From Streptomyces sp. GESEQ-4 (GTDB lineage: Bacteria > Actinomycetota > Actinomycetes > Streptomycetales > Streptomycetaceae): 64,000 nucleotides of DNA. Below are positions 27,111-36,304 of the stretch, in pieces (the stretch's first letter is position 1; each line of letters opens with the position of its first letter). The notes beneath the pieces are model-generated. The model was not told the DNA's origin and ran no database searches. It worked only from the letters and a program-made list of their open reading frames with translations. The translations under genes were made by a program, and so were the position numbers. The DNA lies in the NCBI RefSeq assembly GCF_017948455.1, contig NZ_JAFFSU010000029.1, positions 1 through 64,000 of the forward strand. The letters are read 5' to 3'.

Positions 27111-28427
27111 TCAGTGCGGTGCCTTCACCGCGGCCCGGTTGTGCCAGGGGCGGCACACCGCCAGGAAACAGACCAACGCGGCCAGTGCGCTGCCCAGTTG
27201 GACCGAGGCCATCGGCACCGCCGTCTGCTTGCCCGCGATCCCGACGAGCGAGGAGGCGACCGCTCCCATGAAGAAGCACGACGTGCCGACCAGCGCGGAG
27301 GCGGAACCCGCGGCGTGCGGGGTGCGCATCAGCGCGAGCGCGTTGGTGTTGGGCAGGATCAGGCCCAGCGAGGAGATCATGACGAAGAGGCAGGCGGCGA
27401 TCGGCACCGTACCCGCGTCGCCGAAGGCGCCCTGCGTCACCAGCAGCAGCGCCGCCCCGGCCAGGGCGAGCACCGCCAGTCCGCACCCGAGCGTCTTGTC
27501 CAGGCGGACCCGGCCGACGAGGATCTTGCCGTTGATCTGGCCGACGATCATCAGGCCGAGCGAGTTGAGGCCGAAGAGCAGGGAGAAGGTCTGCGGGGAC
27601 GCCCCGTAGATGTCCTGGATCACGAACGGTGAGGCGGCGATGTAGGAGAACAGCGCTCCGTAGGCGAAGCCGTTGGTCAGCAGGTACCCGGTGAAGATCC
27701 GGTCGGCGCACAGCCCGTGCATGATCCACAGGGCCGCGCGCACCCCGCCGCTCTGCCGCCGCTCCGCAGGCAGGGTCTCCGGCAGCCGGCGCCAGACCAG
27801 CAGGGTGAGCGCGATGCCGATCACGGCGAGGACGAGGAAGATGCCGCGCCAGTTGGTGACGTGCAGGACCTGTCCGCCGAGGACGGGCGCGACGATCGGG
27901 GCGATGCTGGATATCAGCAGCAGCGTGGAGAAGAACCGGGCCATGGCCAGGCCGTCGTAGAGGTCGCGCACGACGGCCCGGGCGATGACGATCCCGGCCG
28001 CCCCCGCCAGGCCCTGCAGCAGCCTGAAGACGATGAGCACCTCGGCGGTGGGCGCGAAGGCGCACATCGTGGCGGCGACGATATAGACGAGCAGCCCGGC
28101 CAGCAAAGGCCTGCGCCGTCCCCACCTATCGCTCATCGGGCCGACCACGAGCTGCCCGAGCGCCATGCCGACCAGGCACGCGGTGAGGGTCAGCTGGACG
28201 GTCGTGGCGGTCGAGCCCAGCGTGCGGGTGACCTCCGGCAGGGCCGGGAGGTACATGTCCATCGACATCGGCGGCACGGCGGCGAGGGCGCCGAGGATGA
28301 ACGTGACCAGGAGACCGGTCCGGCGCAGCGCCGGGCCCCCGTCGGCCGTATCGCGTCCCTTCGCCGGGGACGGCGCCCCGTGGGATCGCTTACGTCCGGC
28401 GGTGGCTTCCTCGGCTTGCTGGGACAT
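27111..28427 (-). CDS. Bcr/CflA-family multidrug MFS exporter
   Basis: 438 aa with 12 predicted membrane helices after a ~35-residue polar N-terminus. Marks of the DHA1 Bcr/CflA group: S-M-D-M-Y-L-P-A-L-P-E in helix 1, G-Q-L-V-V-G-P-M-S-D-R-W-G-R-R-R-P-L loop 2-3 motif, and R-L-L-Q-G-L in helix 4. GGAGGG precedes the ATG. It is divergent from the tetrahydroxynaphthalene synthase operon across a shared 560-bp control region, which suggests export of the cluster product. Substrate not proven. Confidence 0.9.
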   Translation of the reverse strand: MSQQAEEATAGRKRSHGAPSPAKGRDTADGGPALRRTGLLVTFILGALAAVPPMSMDMYLPALPEVTRTLGSTATTVQLTLTACLVGMALGQLVVGPMSDRWGRRRPLLAGLLVYIVAATMCAFAPTAEVLIVFRLLQGLAGAAGIVIARAVVRDLYDGLAMARFFSTLLLISSIAPIVAPVLGGQVLHVTNWRGIFLVLAVIGIALTLLVWRRLPETLPAERRQSGGVRAALWIMHGLCADRIFTGYLLTNGFAYGALFSYIAASPFVIQDIYGASPQTFSLLFGLNSLGLMIVGQINGKILVGRVRLDKTLGCGLAVLALAGAALLLVTQGAFGDAGTVPIAACLFVMISSLGLILPNTNALALMRTPHAAGSASALVGTSCFFMGAVASSLVGIAGKQTAVPMASVQLGSALAALVCFLAVCRPWHNRAAVKAPH

Positions 28428-28546
28428 GCGCCCTCCGCGTCCAGTCGTTGCATGGATAGGGCCGATGCTCTCAACAGGGCGCTACAGAACCGGCAGGGCA
28501 GCGGTGGCGCAGGGGAAATCGACTCGGGCGCCACTTGAGCCCAACT

Positions 28547-28653
28547 CGGCGTGACCCACGTCACTTTGGGGCGGTCTTGGCGCGGAGCGTGCGCCCGTGT
28601 CACTATTTCAGCACGCCCTCCCTGCCCAAAAACTGTTCTGGGGCAGTGGATTG
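28547..28653 (+). promoter_or_regulatory. Conserved 107-bp promoter block, copy B (upstream of rppA operon)
   Basis: Near copy of the block at 16871-16977, in the opposite orientation. GTGACCCACGTCAC is at 28551-28564, followed by a TTGGCG -35-like box, TCACTAT about 17 bp on, and CTGCCC(N13)GGGCAG near the right end. CACTTGAG lies just left at 28532-28539. It is about 330 bp upstream of the rppA ATG, implying a long 5' leader or a second promoter closer in. The rest of 28428-28986 shows no gene. Confidence 0.75.
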
Positions 28654-28986
28654 AGCATCGTATCCACCGTTCTGCACGGGTGAGACCGACGTCCGTGCCA
28701 GGTGGCGGCACAGGTTCCCTCTCGCATCAAATCCCCACGCGCTGTGGCGCTTTGCGTCCTCCGGCTTGCCTGAGTGCGCAAGCGCCGCCGGCGCTGGTCC
28801 GGCATGCCCTGGGCCGCGCCTGCTGCCCAAGTGATCGCGGTGGTCGGCACGTTCTGTGCGGTGCGGCCTGCCCGCGGCCGCCCGCACCCCACCTCCGCCG
28901 TAACGACCTGACGAGAACCGCTTCGGAAGCTGTGCGCGGATTGTGCACGCACAGAAGGCAGACTCTCGAGAAATGAGACCCCAGAT

Positions 28987-30054
28987 ATGCCAAGGCTATG
29001 CAAGCCCGCGGTGAGCGCGCCGGAACACGTCATCACGATGGAAGAGACGCTGGAGTTCGCCCAACAAGCTCATGCAGGAAAGCCGCAGCTTCCTCTGGCG
29101 CTCCGGCTGATCCGGAACACGGGGGTGCTGAAGCGGCATATCGTGCAGCCCATCGAGCAGACACTGCGCCACCCGGGGCTGACCGAACGCAACCGCATCT
29201 ACGAGGCCGAATCCAAGAAGTGGTGCCCCCCGGTCATCGAAGACGCCCTCAAGAACGCCGACGTGGCGGCCCGTGACATCGACGCCATCATCTACGTGTC
29301 GTGCACCGGGTTCCTGATGCCGTCGCTGACCGCATGGCTGATCAACAGGATGGGATTCCGCTCCGACACCCGGCAGATACCCATCGCCCAGCTGGGGTGC
29401 GCGGCGGGCGGCGCGGCGGTCAACCGCGCCCACGACTTCTGCGCGGCCCACCCGGGAAGCAACGTCCTGATCGTCAGTTGCGAGCTGTGCTCGCTGTGCT
29501 ACCAGCCCGACGCCGACGACATCGGCTCGCTGCTGTCCGACGGCCTGTTCGGCGACGCGGTCGCGGCCGCCGTGGTGCGCGGCAGCGGCGGCGTCGGCAT
29601 CGAACTGGAGCGCAACGCCTCCTACCTCATTCCGCACACCGAGGACTGGATCTCCTACGCGGTGCGCGACACCGGCTTCCACTTCCAGCTGGACCGGCGG
29701 GTGCCCGGCACGATGGAGCCGCTGGCCCCGGTGCTGCGGGAGTTCGCCAAGGACCACAGCTGGGACGCCGGCAACCTCGACTTCTACATCGTCCACGCCG
29801 GCGGCCCGCGGATCCTGGACGACCTCGCCAAGTTCCTCGAGGTCGACCGCACGGTGTTCCGCCACAGCTGGTCGACCCTGACCGAATACGGCAACATCGC
29901 CAGCGCGGTCGTCTTCGACGCGGCACGCCGCCTGTTCGAAGAGGACCCCCCGGCCCCCGACGCCACCGGCCTGATCGCGGGTTTCGGTCCCGGCATCACC
30001 GCCGAGATGGCGCTGGGCCGCTGGAGCGTCGACGCACCGGGCGAATTGGACTGA
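28987..30054 (+). CDS. rppA: 1,3,6,8-Tetrahydroxynaphthalene synthase (type III PKS, RppA)
   Basis: 355 aa. The triad falls at Cys138 (QLGCAAGG), His270 (IVHAGGP) and Asn303 (YGNIAS), the numbering used for bacterial tetrahydroxynaphthalene synthases; Cys106 (VSCTGF) is also present. It joins five malonyl-CoA into 1,3,6,8-tetrahydroxynaphthalene. It is the first gene of a run rppA-cupin-aminotransferase with an 8-bp gap and an overlap, so it sets the flux into the aromatic half of the meroterpenoid. The RBS is weak (GAGACCCC). This is the core scaffold enzyme of the cluster. Confidence 0.97.
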   Translation: MPRLCKPAVSAPEHVITMEETLEFAQQAHAGKPQLPLALRLIRNTGVLKRHIVQPIEQTLRHPGLTERNRIYEAESKKWCPPVIEDALKNADVAARDIDAIIYVSCTGFLMPSLTAWLINRMGFRSDTRQIPIAQLGCAAGGAAVNRAHDFCAAHPGSNVLIVSCELCSLCYQPDADDIGSLLSDGLFGDAVAAAVVRGSGGVGIELERNASYLIPHTEDWISYAVRDTGFHFQLDRRVPGTMEPLAPVLREFAKDHSWDAGNLDFYIVHAGGPRILDDLAKFLEVDRTVFRHSWSTLTEYGNIASAVVFDAARRLFEEDPPAPDATGLIAGFGPGITAEMALGRWSVDAPGELD

Positions 30055-30061
30055 GCCCTGT

Positions 30062-30628
30062 ATGACTGGTCTCATTCTCCCGCCCGGTCAGGGGCGAAAG
30101 CTGATCACCAAGGCGCAGGAAGTGACCTTCAAGGCCACCGAGGCGCACGGCTCCTCCATATCGATCTTCGAGGTGGTGGTGCCGCCCGGGTTCGATGTCG
30201 GGGCCCATGTCCACAGCGATGCGCAGGAGTTCTTCTACGTCCTTGAGGGGGAGCTGCAGCTGCTGGCCTTCGAGCCCATCACGCGCACGCAGGAGAACTG
30301 GCACGAGTGGGAGTCGCCCGAGGGGGACCGGGTCGTCCGGGCCACCGAGGGGGCCAGCATGTTCGTTCCCCCGGGGACTCCGCACGCGTTCAGGAACGCC
30401 TCTCATCAGCCGGCGCGCATGCTGTTCCAGTGTTTCCCCTCACCCATTCACGAGCTCTACTTCGACGAGATCGCCCAGATCTGGTCGGCCGGCGGGCCGC
30501 CGGACGCAGAGGCCATCGAGGAGATGCGCCGGCGCTATGACGTCAGTCAGATCACGCCGCTGCGCTTCGACCCGCCCCCTCTTCTCGATTCCCCGTCGGC
30601 AACGGAGCGCGCAGCGCAACGGAGATGA
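30062..30628 (+). CDS. momA: Cupin monooxygenase, flaviolin-forming (MomA-like)
   Basis: 188 aa single-domain cupin. The metal motif G-A-H-V-H-S-D-A-Q-E-F-F-Y-V-L-E-G is near residues 47-63 and the second motif P-P-G-T-P-H-A-F-R-N near 107-116. MomA-type cupins beside rppA oxidise tetrahydroxynaphthalene to the quinone flaviolin. It lies 7 bp after rppA and overlaps the aminotransferase start by 4 bp, so the three steps are coupled. Confidence 0.88.
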   Translation: MTGLILPPGQGRKLITKAQEVTFKATEAHGSSISIFEVVVPPGFDVGAHVHSDAQEFFYVLEGELQLLAFEPITRTQENWHEWESPEGDRVVRATEGASMFVPPGTPHAFRNASHQPARMLFQCFPSPIHELYFDEIAQIWSAGGPPDAEAIEEMRRRYDVSQITPLRFDPPPLLDSPSATERAAQRR

Positions 30629-31782
30629 GCGACATGGACAAGATTTCCCTGGTGCACGCAAGCCTGGGGGAGCAGGAACTGGCCGCCGTCGCCGAGGTGT
30701 TCGCCTCCGGCTGGCCGGCCGGCCAGGGCCCCAAGGGCAAGGCCCTCGAGGCCCGGCTGAAGGAACGTTACGGTGCCGGTGACGCGGTCGCGGTCAGCAA
30801 CTGCGGCGCCGCACTGCACCTGGCGATGCTCGCGTTCGGCGTCAAGCCGGGCGACGAAGTGATCGTCGCCGACTACACGTTCCCGGCACCCGCCCATGCG
30901 GTGCGGTACGTGGGCGCCACGCCGGTCTTCGCCGACGTACGCGCCGACACCGGCACCGTTGACCCCGAGGCGGTCGCGGACCTGGTCTCGGCGCGCACGG
31001 TGGGCATCATCGCCGTCGACACGGTCGGACTGCCCGCGGACTACACGCAGCTGCAGGCGATCGCCGACCGCCACGGGCTGTTCCTCGTCGAGGACGCCGC
31101 CTGCGCGGTGGGCGCCACCTACCAGGGGCGTGAGGCGGGCGCGCTGGCCGAGGTGGCCACTTTGTCCTTCCACGGACGCAAGGGAGCCACCAGCGGGGAG
31201 GGCGGCGCCCTGATCGCCACCGACCCGGCCATCGGGGCACACGCGCGGCAGCTCTCCTCCTTCGGCATCGGCAGCATCTACGACCAGGCGCAGGTCATCG
31301 ACATGCCGATCCCTCAGTTCACCGAGATCGGCTACAACTTCAAGCTGTCCGACATCGCCGCGGCGATCCTTGAAGTGCAGCTCGGCCGGATCGAGGAACT
31401 GCTGGAGCGCCGGCGCGCCGTCGCCGCGCGCTACGCCGAACTCTTCGCCGGCGAGGAACTCCTGACGGTGCCGCACGTACCGGCGGACCGGACCCACGCC
31501 TGGCAGTCCTACCTGGTGACGCTGGATCCGGGCGTGGACCGCGCGGCGGTCGCCACCGACCTGCGTGCCCAGGGAATCGGCTGCCTGCACGGCACCTGGG
31601 CCAGCCACCTGCAGCCCGCGTTCGGGGCCAAGCAGGTGTGCCCGGTCTCGGCGGACCTCTTCCGGCGCAATCTCGGCATACCCATGCACGCCGAGCTGAC
31701 CATGGACCAGGTCGAACGGGTCGTGGACGTGCTGCGTACCGCGGTGCGCACCCACCAACGGCCCGTCGGCCGCGCCGCCTAG
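30625..31782 (+). CDS. PLP aminotransferase (DegT/DnrJ/EryC1 family), predicted 8-aminoflaviolin former
   Basis: 385 aa. The PLP lysine is Lys186 (SFHGRKGATSGEGG), with Asp157 in V-E-D-A-A-C stacking on the cofactor ring. The fold is that of sugar aminotransferases, but no sugar genes are present. Its place right after the flaviolin-forming cupin matches the aminotransferases of furaquinocin/napyradiomycin-type clusters, which install an amine on the hydroxynaphthoquinone to give 8-aminoflaviolin. That amine would be the substrate for the nitrous-acid branch. A stem-loop terminator follows. Confidence 0.88.
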   Translation: MSDMDKISLVHASLGEQELAAVAEVFASGWPAGQGPKGKALEARLKERYGAGDAVAVSNCGAALHLAMLAFGVKPGDEVIVADYTFPAPAHAVRYVGATPVFADVRADTGTVDPEAVADLVSARTVGIIAVDTVGLPADYTQLQAIADRHGLFLVEDAACAVGATYQGREAGALAEVATLSFHGRKGATSGEGGALIATDPAIGAHARQLSSFGIGSIYDQAQVIDMPIPQFTEIGYNFKLSDIAAAILEVQLGRIEELLERRRAVAARYAELFAGEELLTVPHVPADRTHAWQSYLVTLDPGVDRAAVATDLRAQGIGCLHGTWASHLQPAFGAKQVCPVSADLFRRNLGIPMHAELTMDQVERVVDVLRTAVRTHQRPVGRAA

Positions 31783-31848
31783 GCCCCTGCGGCACAGGGG
31801 CGGGCCGTTGTTTCAGGCAGTTTTGACGAGCCGTCCGTACGCCCCCCC

Positions 31849-31887
31849 GGGGGGCCGGGCCTGTGGCCACCACAGGCCCGGCCCCCC
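31849..31887 (+). terminator. Strong hairpin between aminotransferase and AMP ligase
   Basis: Perfect 18-bp inverted repeat (arm GGGGGGCCGGGCCTGTGG) with a 3-nt loop. A smaller CCCCTG/CAGGGG hairpin lies at 31784-31800. They may end the rppA transcript or attenuate read-through into the ligase gene. Confidence 0.7.
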
Positions 31888-31952
31888 CTTGCCCCGCATC
31901 GAGCACCGTGCGCCGTTGACCTCGCGACGTGCCCCCGAAGGAGACAGTCCCC

Positions 31953-33539
31953 ATGAAGGGCTCCACAGCCTACAAATCGATACAGAAGCGCGGTCTGCAC
32001 ATCGGCCTGCTGCCGGAGATGGCCGCGGCCGTGAACCCGTCGACACCTATCAGCCTCGACCACGACCTGGACGTCCTGCCCGAGGTGGGGCGGCGCCTGA
32101 CGGTGGCTCAGTACGCCGAGCACGTGGACGACCTGGCGGCCCGCCTGTGGGCGGCCGGTGTCCGGCCCGACGAGCGCGTCGTGCTCTACAAGAGGGCCAA
32201 TGCCGACCACTGGATGCTCGCCGCCGCGGTGTCCCGCATCGGCGCGGTCGTGGTGAACCTGTCGCCGGCCCTGGACGCCGCGACCGTCGCCGTCCTGCTC
32301 AAGCGGGTCGGCCGGCCGACCCTGCTCACCGACGCGGCCAAGCTCGACGTCCTCGCCGAGGTGCCGCTGGAGGAGATCACCCAGCGGGTGATCTCCTCCA
32401 GCGGTCACCGGCCGGGGGCACTGCCGCTCGCCGAGCTCGCCGGGGCGCCGCGGGTCAGGCCGGTCGTCCGGCCGATCGACGAGGCCGCCGTGATCACCCA
32501 CACCTCCGGCACCACCGGGATTCCCAAACTCGTGGTGCACACGCCCCGCACGCAGGGCATCCGCCTGGTACCGCAGTGGCGGCTGCTGTCCCTGATGCGG
32601 AAGAAGGAGACCGTCGCGATCCACGTGCCCTTCGTGCACTCGCGGATGGTCGCGGCGATGTCCCTGGCCCTGCTCAAGCAGTACCCGGTCCTGCTCATGC
32701 GGGAGTCGGACCCCGCCGACGTCGCCGAGCAGCTCATCGAGCACCGGCCGGCCTTCATCGAGGCGCTGCCCAACTCGCTGATGGAGTGGGAGGGGCTGGC
32801 CGAGGACCCGCGAGCGCCGTTCGGGTCGGTGAAGGTCTTCAGCAGCACCTTCGACGCGATCCACCCCGGGACGATGAGCCGGCTGCTGAAGGCCTCCGAC
32901 CGGCGCGGGGCGCTGTTCTTCCAGATCTACGGGCAGAGCGAGGTCGGTCCGGCCGTCGGCCGCGCCTACTTCCGCCACTCCGCCCACAAGGCCAACGGGC
33001 GCTGCGTCGGCTGGGCCATGCCGCACGGCGCCGCGAGGATCCGCGTGGTGAGCCGGGACGGCAGGGCGCCGTCCGAGCAGAGCCCCGGCTTCATCGAGGT
33101 CGCCTGGGACGGCATCGCCAAGACCTACTTCGCCGAGCAGGACCGCTACGACACCAACCGCAACGGCCAGTGGTGGCGCACCGGCGACGTCGGCTACCGC
33201 ACCCGGTTCGGCTGCCTGCACATGCTCGACCGGGAGGTCGACATGATCCCCGGGGTGCGCAGCTCCCTGGAGATCGAGGACGTCGTGCTGGGCGAGCTGA
33301 GCGAGCTGAGCGAACTGGTCGTGGTGCAGGGCCCGGACGGCGAGGCGGTCCCGGTGATCTGCACCGTCGACGACCAGCCGCTGGATGCGGGCCGCTGGCG
33401 CGCGGCCGTCGCCGGCTTCCCCCAGCTGGCCGACCCCGTCCAGATCCCGCAGGCCGAACTGCCGCGGACCGCCACCTTGAAGGTGCAGCGGCTGGCCCTG
33501 GCCCGCCGGCTCGAACAGGAGCGGGAGCGGCGGGCGTGA
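31953..33539 (+). CDS. AMP-dependent ligase, CreM-like (predicted diazotisation enzyme)
   Basis: 528 aa ANL-superfamily enzyme. Motifs: T-S-G-T-T-G-I-P-K P-loop near residue 190, Y-G-Q-S-E-V-G-P, G-D-V-G-Y-R, and the A10-type lysine in R-T-A-T-L-K-V-Q-R. No carrier domain follows. With a CreE/CreD-like pair and an amine-forming aminotransferase in the same cluster, the best fit is CreM, which uses ATP and nitrite to turn an aryl amine into a diazo group. An ordinary acyl-CoA ligase is the alternative. The start at 31953 is set by GAAGGAGA. A degraded copy of its 3' end lies at 36995-37195. Confidence 0.75.
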   Translation: MKGSTAYKSIQKRGLHIGLLPEMAAAVNPSTPISLDHDLDVLPEVGRRLTVAQYAEHVDDLAARLWAAGVRPDERVVLYKRANADHWMLAAAVSRIGAVVVNLSPALDAATVAVLLKRVGRPTLLTDAAKLDVLAEVPLEEITQRVISSSGHRPGALPLAELAGAPRVRPVVRPIDEAAVITHTSGTTGIPKLVVHTPRTQGIRLVPQWRLLSLMRKKETVAIHVPFVHSRMVAAMSLALLKQYPVLLMRESDPADVAEQLIEHRPAFIEALPNSLMEWEGLAEDPRAPFGSVKVFSSTFDAIHPGTMSRLLKASDRRGALFFQIYGQSEVGPAVGRAYFRHSAHKANGRCVGWAMPHGAARIRVVSRDGRAPSEQSPGFIEVAWDGIAKTYFAEQDRYDTNRNGQWWRTGDVGYRTRFGCLHMLDREVDMIPGVRSSLEIEDVVLGELSELSELVVVQGPDGEAVPVICTVDDQPLDAGRWRAAVAGFPQLADPVQIPQAELPRTATLKVQRLALARRLEQERERRA

Positions 33540-34045
33540 CCCGCCACGCAGCCACCTGACTGTCCGAGGCGGCGTAGGCGGACACCCAAGGACGCCGCCG
33601 GATTCTGCTGCCGGACCGGCTGCCGCTGCCAGGGGGGAGGACCCGGTGCAACGACGGTGTGCAAAGGGCGCGGAACCGGGCCCGCGCGGGTGCGCACCCG
33701 CGCGACCCGTGCGGCGACCCCGCCGGCCGCGGCGGCGTCGCGGACACGGCGGAGCCGGCCGGCCGGTGCGTCACTGCCGGCTCGCTGCCGGTTGTCGCTC
33801 ACGCCACTGAAACCGACGTGAACCGGGCGGGTTGCAGAGCCCGGGGGCCTGCCCGCGGCCTGCACGTCCTGCCCGGCCGGGCTCGCTCGTCTGCCGTTCA
33901 CCGCGCCCCGCCGCACGTGCTCGACGGGCGGTCGTCGCGCTGTCCGATCCGGTCGCCTCGGGCGGCAGGCGCGTCCGGCGGGCTGTGCATCACCGGCCAA
34001 CACGTGAGCCTGCACCATATGCCGAGATCGTCGCTTGGAGGAAGA
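33540..34045. other. Intergenic region before the first ABBA prenyltransferase
   Basis: About 505 bp without a supported gene; open frames are low-complexity and lack RBSs. It is rich in short CCGGC/GCCGG inverted repeats and must contain the promoter of the prenyltransferase, given the length of the gap. Confidence 0.5.
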
Positions 34046-34960
34046 ATGTCGGGAACCGCTCAGCTGGCAGATCTTTATTCGGACGTCGAAGAATCGGCCC
34101 GACTCCTCGACGTGACGTGCTCGCGTGACAAGATCTGGCCCGTTCTGACCGCGTACGAGGACGTACTCCCGCAGGCTCTGATTGCTTTCCGGGTGGCGAC
34201 CAACAAGCGCCATGAAGGAGAGTTCGACTGCCGTTTCACGGTTCCCACGCACGTCGATCCGTATGTCCGCGCCCGGTCCGCCGGCCTCATCACCGAGACC
34301 GGGCATCCCGTGGAACTGCTGCTCTCGGACATCGAGCAGCGATGCCCCGTCGACCTCTATGGCGTTGATTTCGGGGTCGTGGGCGGATTCAGGAAAACCT
34401 GGGTGTACTTCCCGGAGAGCGAGTATCAGAGCCTTTCGAAGCTCTGCGGCATTCCGTCGATGCCCCGCAGCCTGGCCTCAAACGCCAGTTTCTTCGCCGA
34501 CCGCGGCCTGGACGACAGAGTTGACGTGATAGGGATCGACCACCACAGCAGGACGGTCAATCTGTACTTCACCGAGTTCCCGGCCGAACTCCGCGAACCG
34601 CAGGCCCTCCTGACGATGCACCGTGACATAGGAATCCCGGACCCGAGCGAACAGATGCTCAGGTTCTGCGAGAAGGCGTTCGGGTTCTACGCCACTTTGA
34701 ACTGGGACACTGCGAAGATCGAGCGGATCGCCTTCAGCGTGAAGACCCAGGATCCGCTGTCGCTGCCCGCCCGGCTCGGCCCGAAGATCGAACGATTCGT
34801 CAGGAGCGTCCCGTACGGCGTAGACGACCCCAAGATGGTCTACGCGGCCATGACGAAGTCCGGCGAGGAGTACTACAAGCTCCAGTCGTACTACCGGTTC
34901 CGGCCGCGCAGCCGACTGGATCTGATGCCGTCGGCCGACGCTGCCGCAGATGCCGCGTAG
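34046..34960 (+). CDS. ABBA aromatic prenyltransferase (NphB/CloQ family), copy 1
   Basis: 304 aa, the usual length of the family. Family landmarks: E-E-S-A-R-L-L near the start, the basic G-G-F-R-K-T-W-V-Y-F-P segment (residues ~113-123), R-T-V-N-L-Y-F-T, F-Y-A-T-L-N-W-D-T-A-K-I, and Y-Y-K-L-Q-S-Y-Y near the end. These line the diphosphate-binding barrel of NphB-type enzymes. It attaches a DMAPP/GPP/FPP chain to an aromatic carbon without needing a DDxxD motif. GGAGGAAG precedes the ATG. The P450 gene overlaps its 3' end. Codon use is a little less GC-rich than its neighbours. Confidence 0.93.
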   Translation: MSGTAQLADLYSDVEESARLLDVTCSRDKIWPVLTAYEDVLPQALIAFRVATNKRHEGEFDCRFTVPTHVDPYVRARSAGLITETGHPVELLLSDIEQRCPVDLYGVDFGVVGGFRKTWVYFPESEYQSLSKLCGIPSMPRSLASNASFFADRGLDDRVDVIGIDHHSRTVNLYFTEFPAELREPQALLTMHRDIGIPDPSEQMLRFCEKAFGFYATLNWDTAKIERIAFSVKTQDPLSLPARLGPKIERFVRSVPYGVDDPKMVYAAMTKSGEEYYKLQSYYRFRPRSRLDLMPSADAAADAA

Positions 34961-36245
34961 CCCGGGCCGTCCCATGGAATCGGCAGTCTTTCAGTTCAGC
35001 CGGCTGGAGAATCTCCTGCGGGGCCACTCGATCCGCACGGTGACGGTGGACGGCGTCCGTGCGGAATTCGTCATGGATCCGGCCCTGGTCCACCGCATAC
35101 TGGTCAAGGACAGCAAGAACTACGGAAAGGGCGAACTCTTCCAGAAGGCCAGGAACCTCAGCAGAGCGGGGCTCCTCGCGCAGGACGAGTCCGTGCACCG
35201 GCACTACCGGCGACTGGCCCATCCGCACCTGCGTACCGCGGTGGTCGCCGACTACGCCCCGGTCATGCGTGAGATCGCCCGTGCCGCGGTGACCTCGTGG
35301 CGCCCCGGGCAGGCCGTGAACATCCAGACCGAGATGTGCCGGGTCTCCGCCAAAATCGCCCTGAGTACCATGTTCCATACTCTGCCGCCGGACATGTCGG
35401 CGATCCTCGGTGAACGCCTCGCCGTGCTGTCCTGGGAAATGATCAGAAAGCCGCTCCATGGAAAAGCGGCCGCGCGATCACAGCGGCAGAGGTCGTCCGA
35501 GCGGCTCTGGCGGGCATATGAGGACTTCCGCACGCTGCTCGCCGCCTGCATAGCCGGCCAGTTGCGCTCGCCGGGCCCCGGAGGGGACTATCTGTCGGCG
35601 CTTCTGTCGGATTCCGGAAAGGACGGCACTCCCGTTCTGACGGCGGAGCAGGTCTGCGCCGAGGCGGTCATGCTGCTGACTGCGGCCACGGTCACCACGG
35701 CATCCGTGATGTCCTGGGCTCTGTATGTGATGTCCGAGGAACCCCTGATCGAAGAAAAGGTCCTCAAGGATATGGCGCAGCAGGCAGGCGGAAGCATCGC
35801 ACCGGCTCACGGGCAGGGGCCGGCCAGCTATACCCTCCGGTTCCTGATGGAGATCCTGCGGCTCTACCCGCCGGTGTGGATCACGTGCCGGCAGGCCCTT
35901 ACGGATGTCGTGCTGGGTGAGCGTTCATTCCCTGAGGGCACCCACATGCTGTTCAGTTCGTATCTCCTGCACAGAGATCCCGGCCGTTACCCCCACCCGC
36001 ACCGGTTCGATCCGGACCGGTGGCTCTCGATCCGGCCGGCCGCGGGCGAAGCCTCATACATTCCTTTCGGGACGGGCGCGAAAGGGTGCATCGGGGAATC
36101 GTTCGCCTGGAAAGAGCTCGAAATCCTCCTGGGCGCAGTGGTACAGGAATGGCAGCTGACCGTCGAGGCCGGCAGCCGGATCCGTAAAGCGGCGGAGACC
36201 ACGCTTCATCCCCGCCGCCTTCTCATGGTCCCTCAGCCGCGGTAG
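34950..36245 (+). CDS. Cytochrome P450
   Basis: 431 aa. Seen: E-I-L-R (ExxR, K-helix), H-R-F-D-P-D-R-W, and the haem loop F-G-T-G-A-K-G-C-I-G with the cysteine ligand. The I-helix reads T-A-A-T-V-T-T-A-S, lacking the usual acidic residue before Thr, which may alter oxygen activation. The start at 34950 overlaps the prenyltransferase gene by 11 bp; an ATG at 34974 is the alternative, and neither has a clear RBS. A partner ferredoxin is not visible. Likely oxidises the prenylated naphthoquinone. Confidence 0.92.
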   Translation: MPRSPGRPMESAVFQFSRLENLLRGHSIRTVTVDGVRAEFVMDPALVHRILVKDSKNYGKGELFQKARNLSRAGLLAQDESVHRHYRRLAHPHLRTAVVADYAPVMREIARAAVTSWRPGQAVNIQTEMCRVSAKIALSTMFHTLPPDMSAILGERLAVLSWEMIRKPLHGKAAARSQRQRSSERLWRAYEDFRTLLAACIAGQLRSPGPGGDYLSALLSDSGKDGTPVLTAEQVCAEAVMLLTAATVTTASVMSWALYVMSEEPLIEEKVLKDMAQQAGGSIAPAHGQGPASYTLRFLMEILRLYPPVWITCRQALTDVVLGERSFPEGTHMLFSSYLLHRDPGRYPHPHRFDPDRWLSIRPAAGEASYIPFGTGAKGCIGESFAWKELEILLGAVVQEWQLTVEAGSRIRKAAETTLHPRRLLMVPQPR

Positions 36246-36304
36246 TTCTCCAGGCGGGGCGCACCGGAAGCAACAACCGTACGGACAAGCCGAGGAGTGT
36301 TGTC

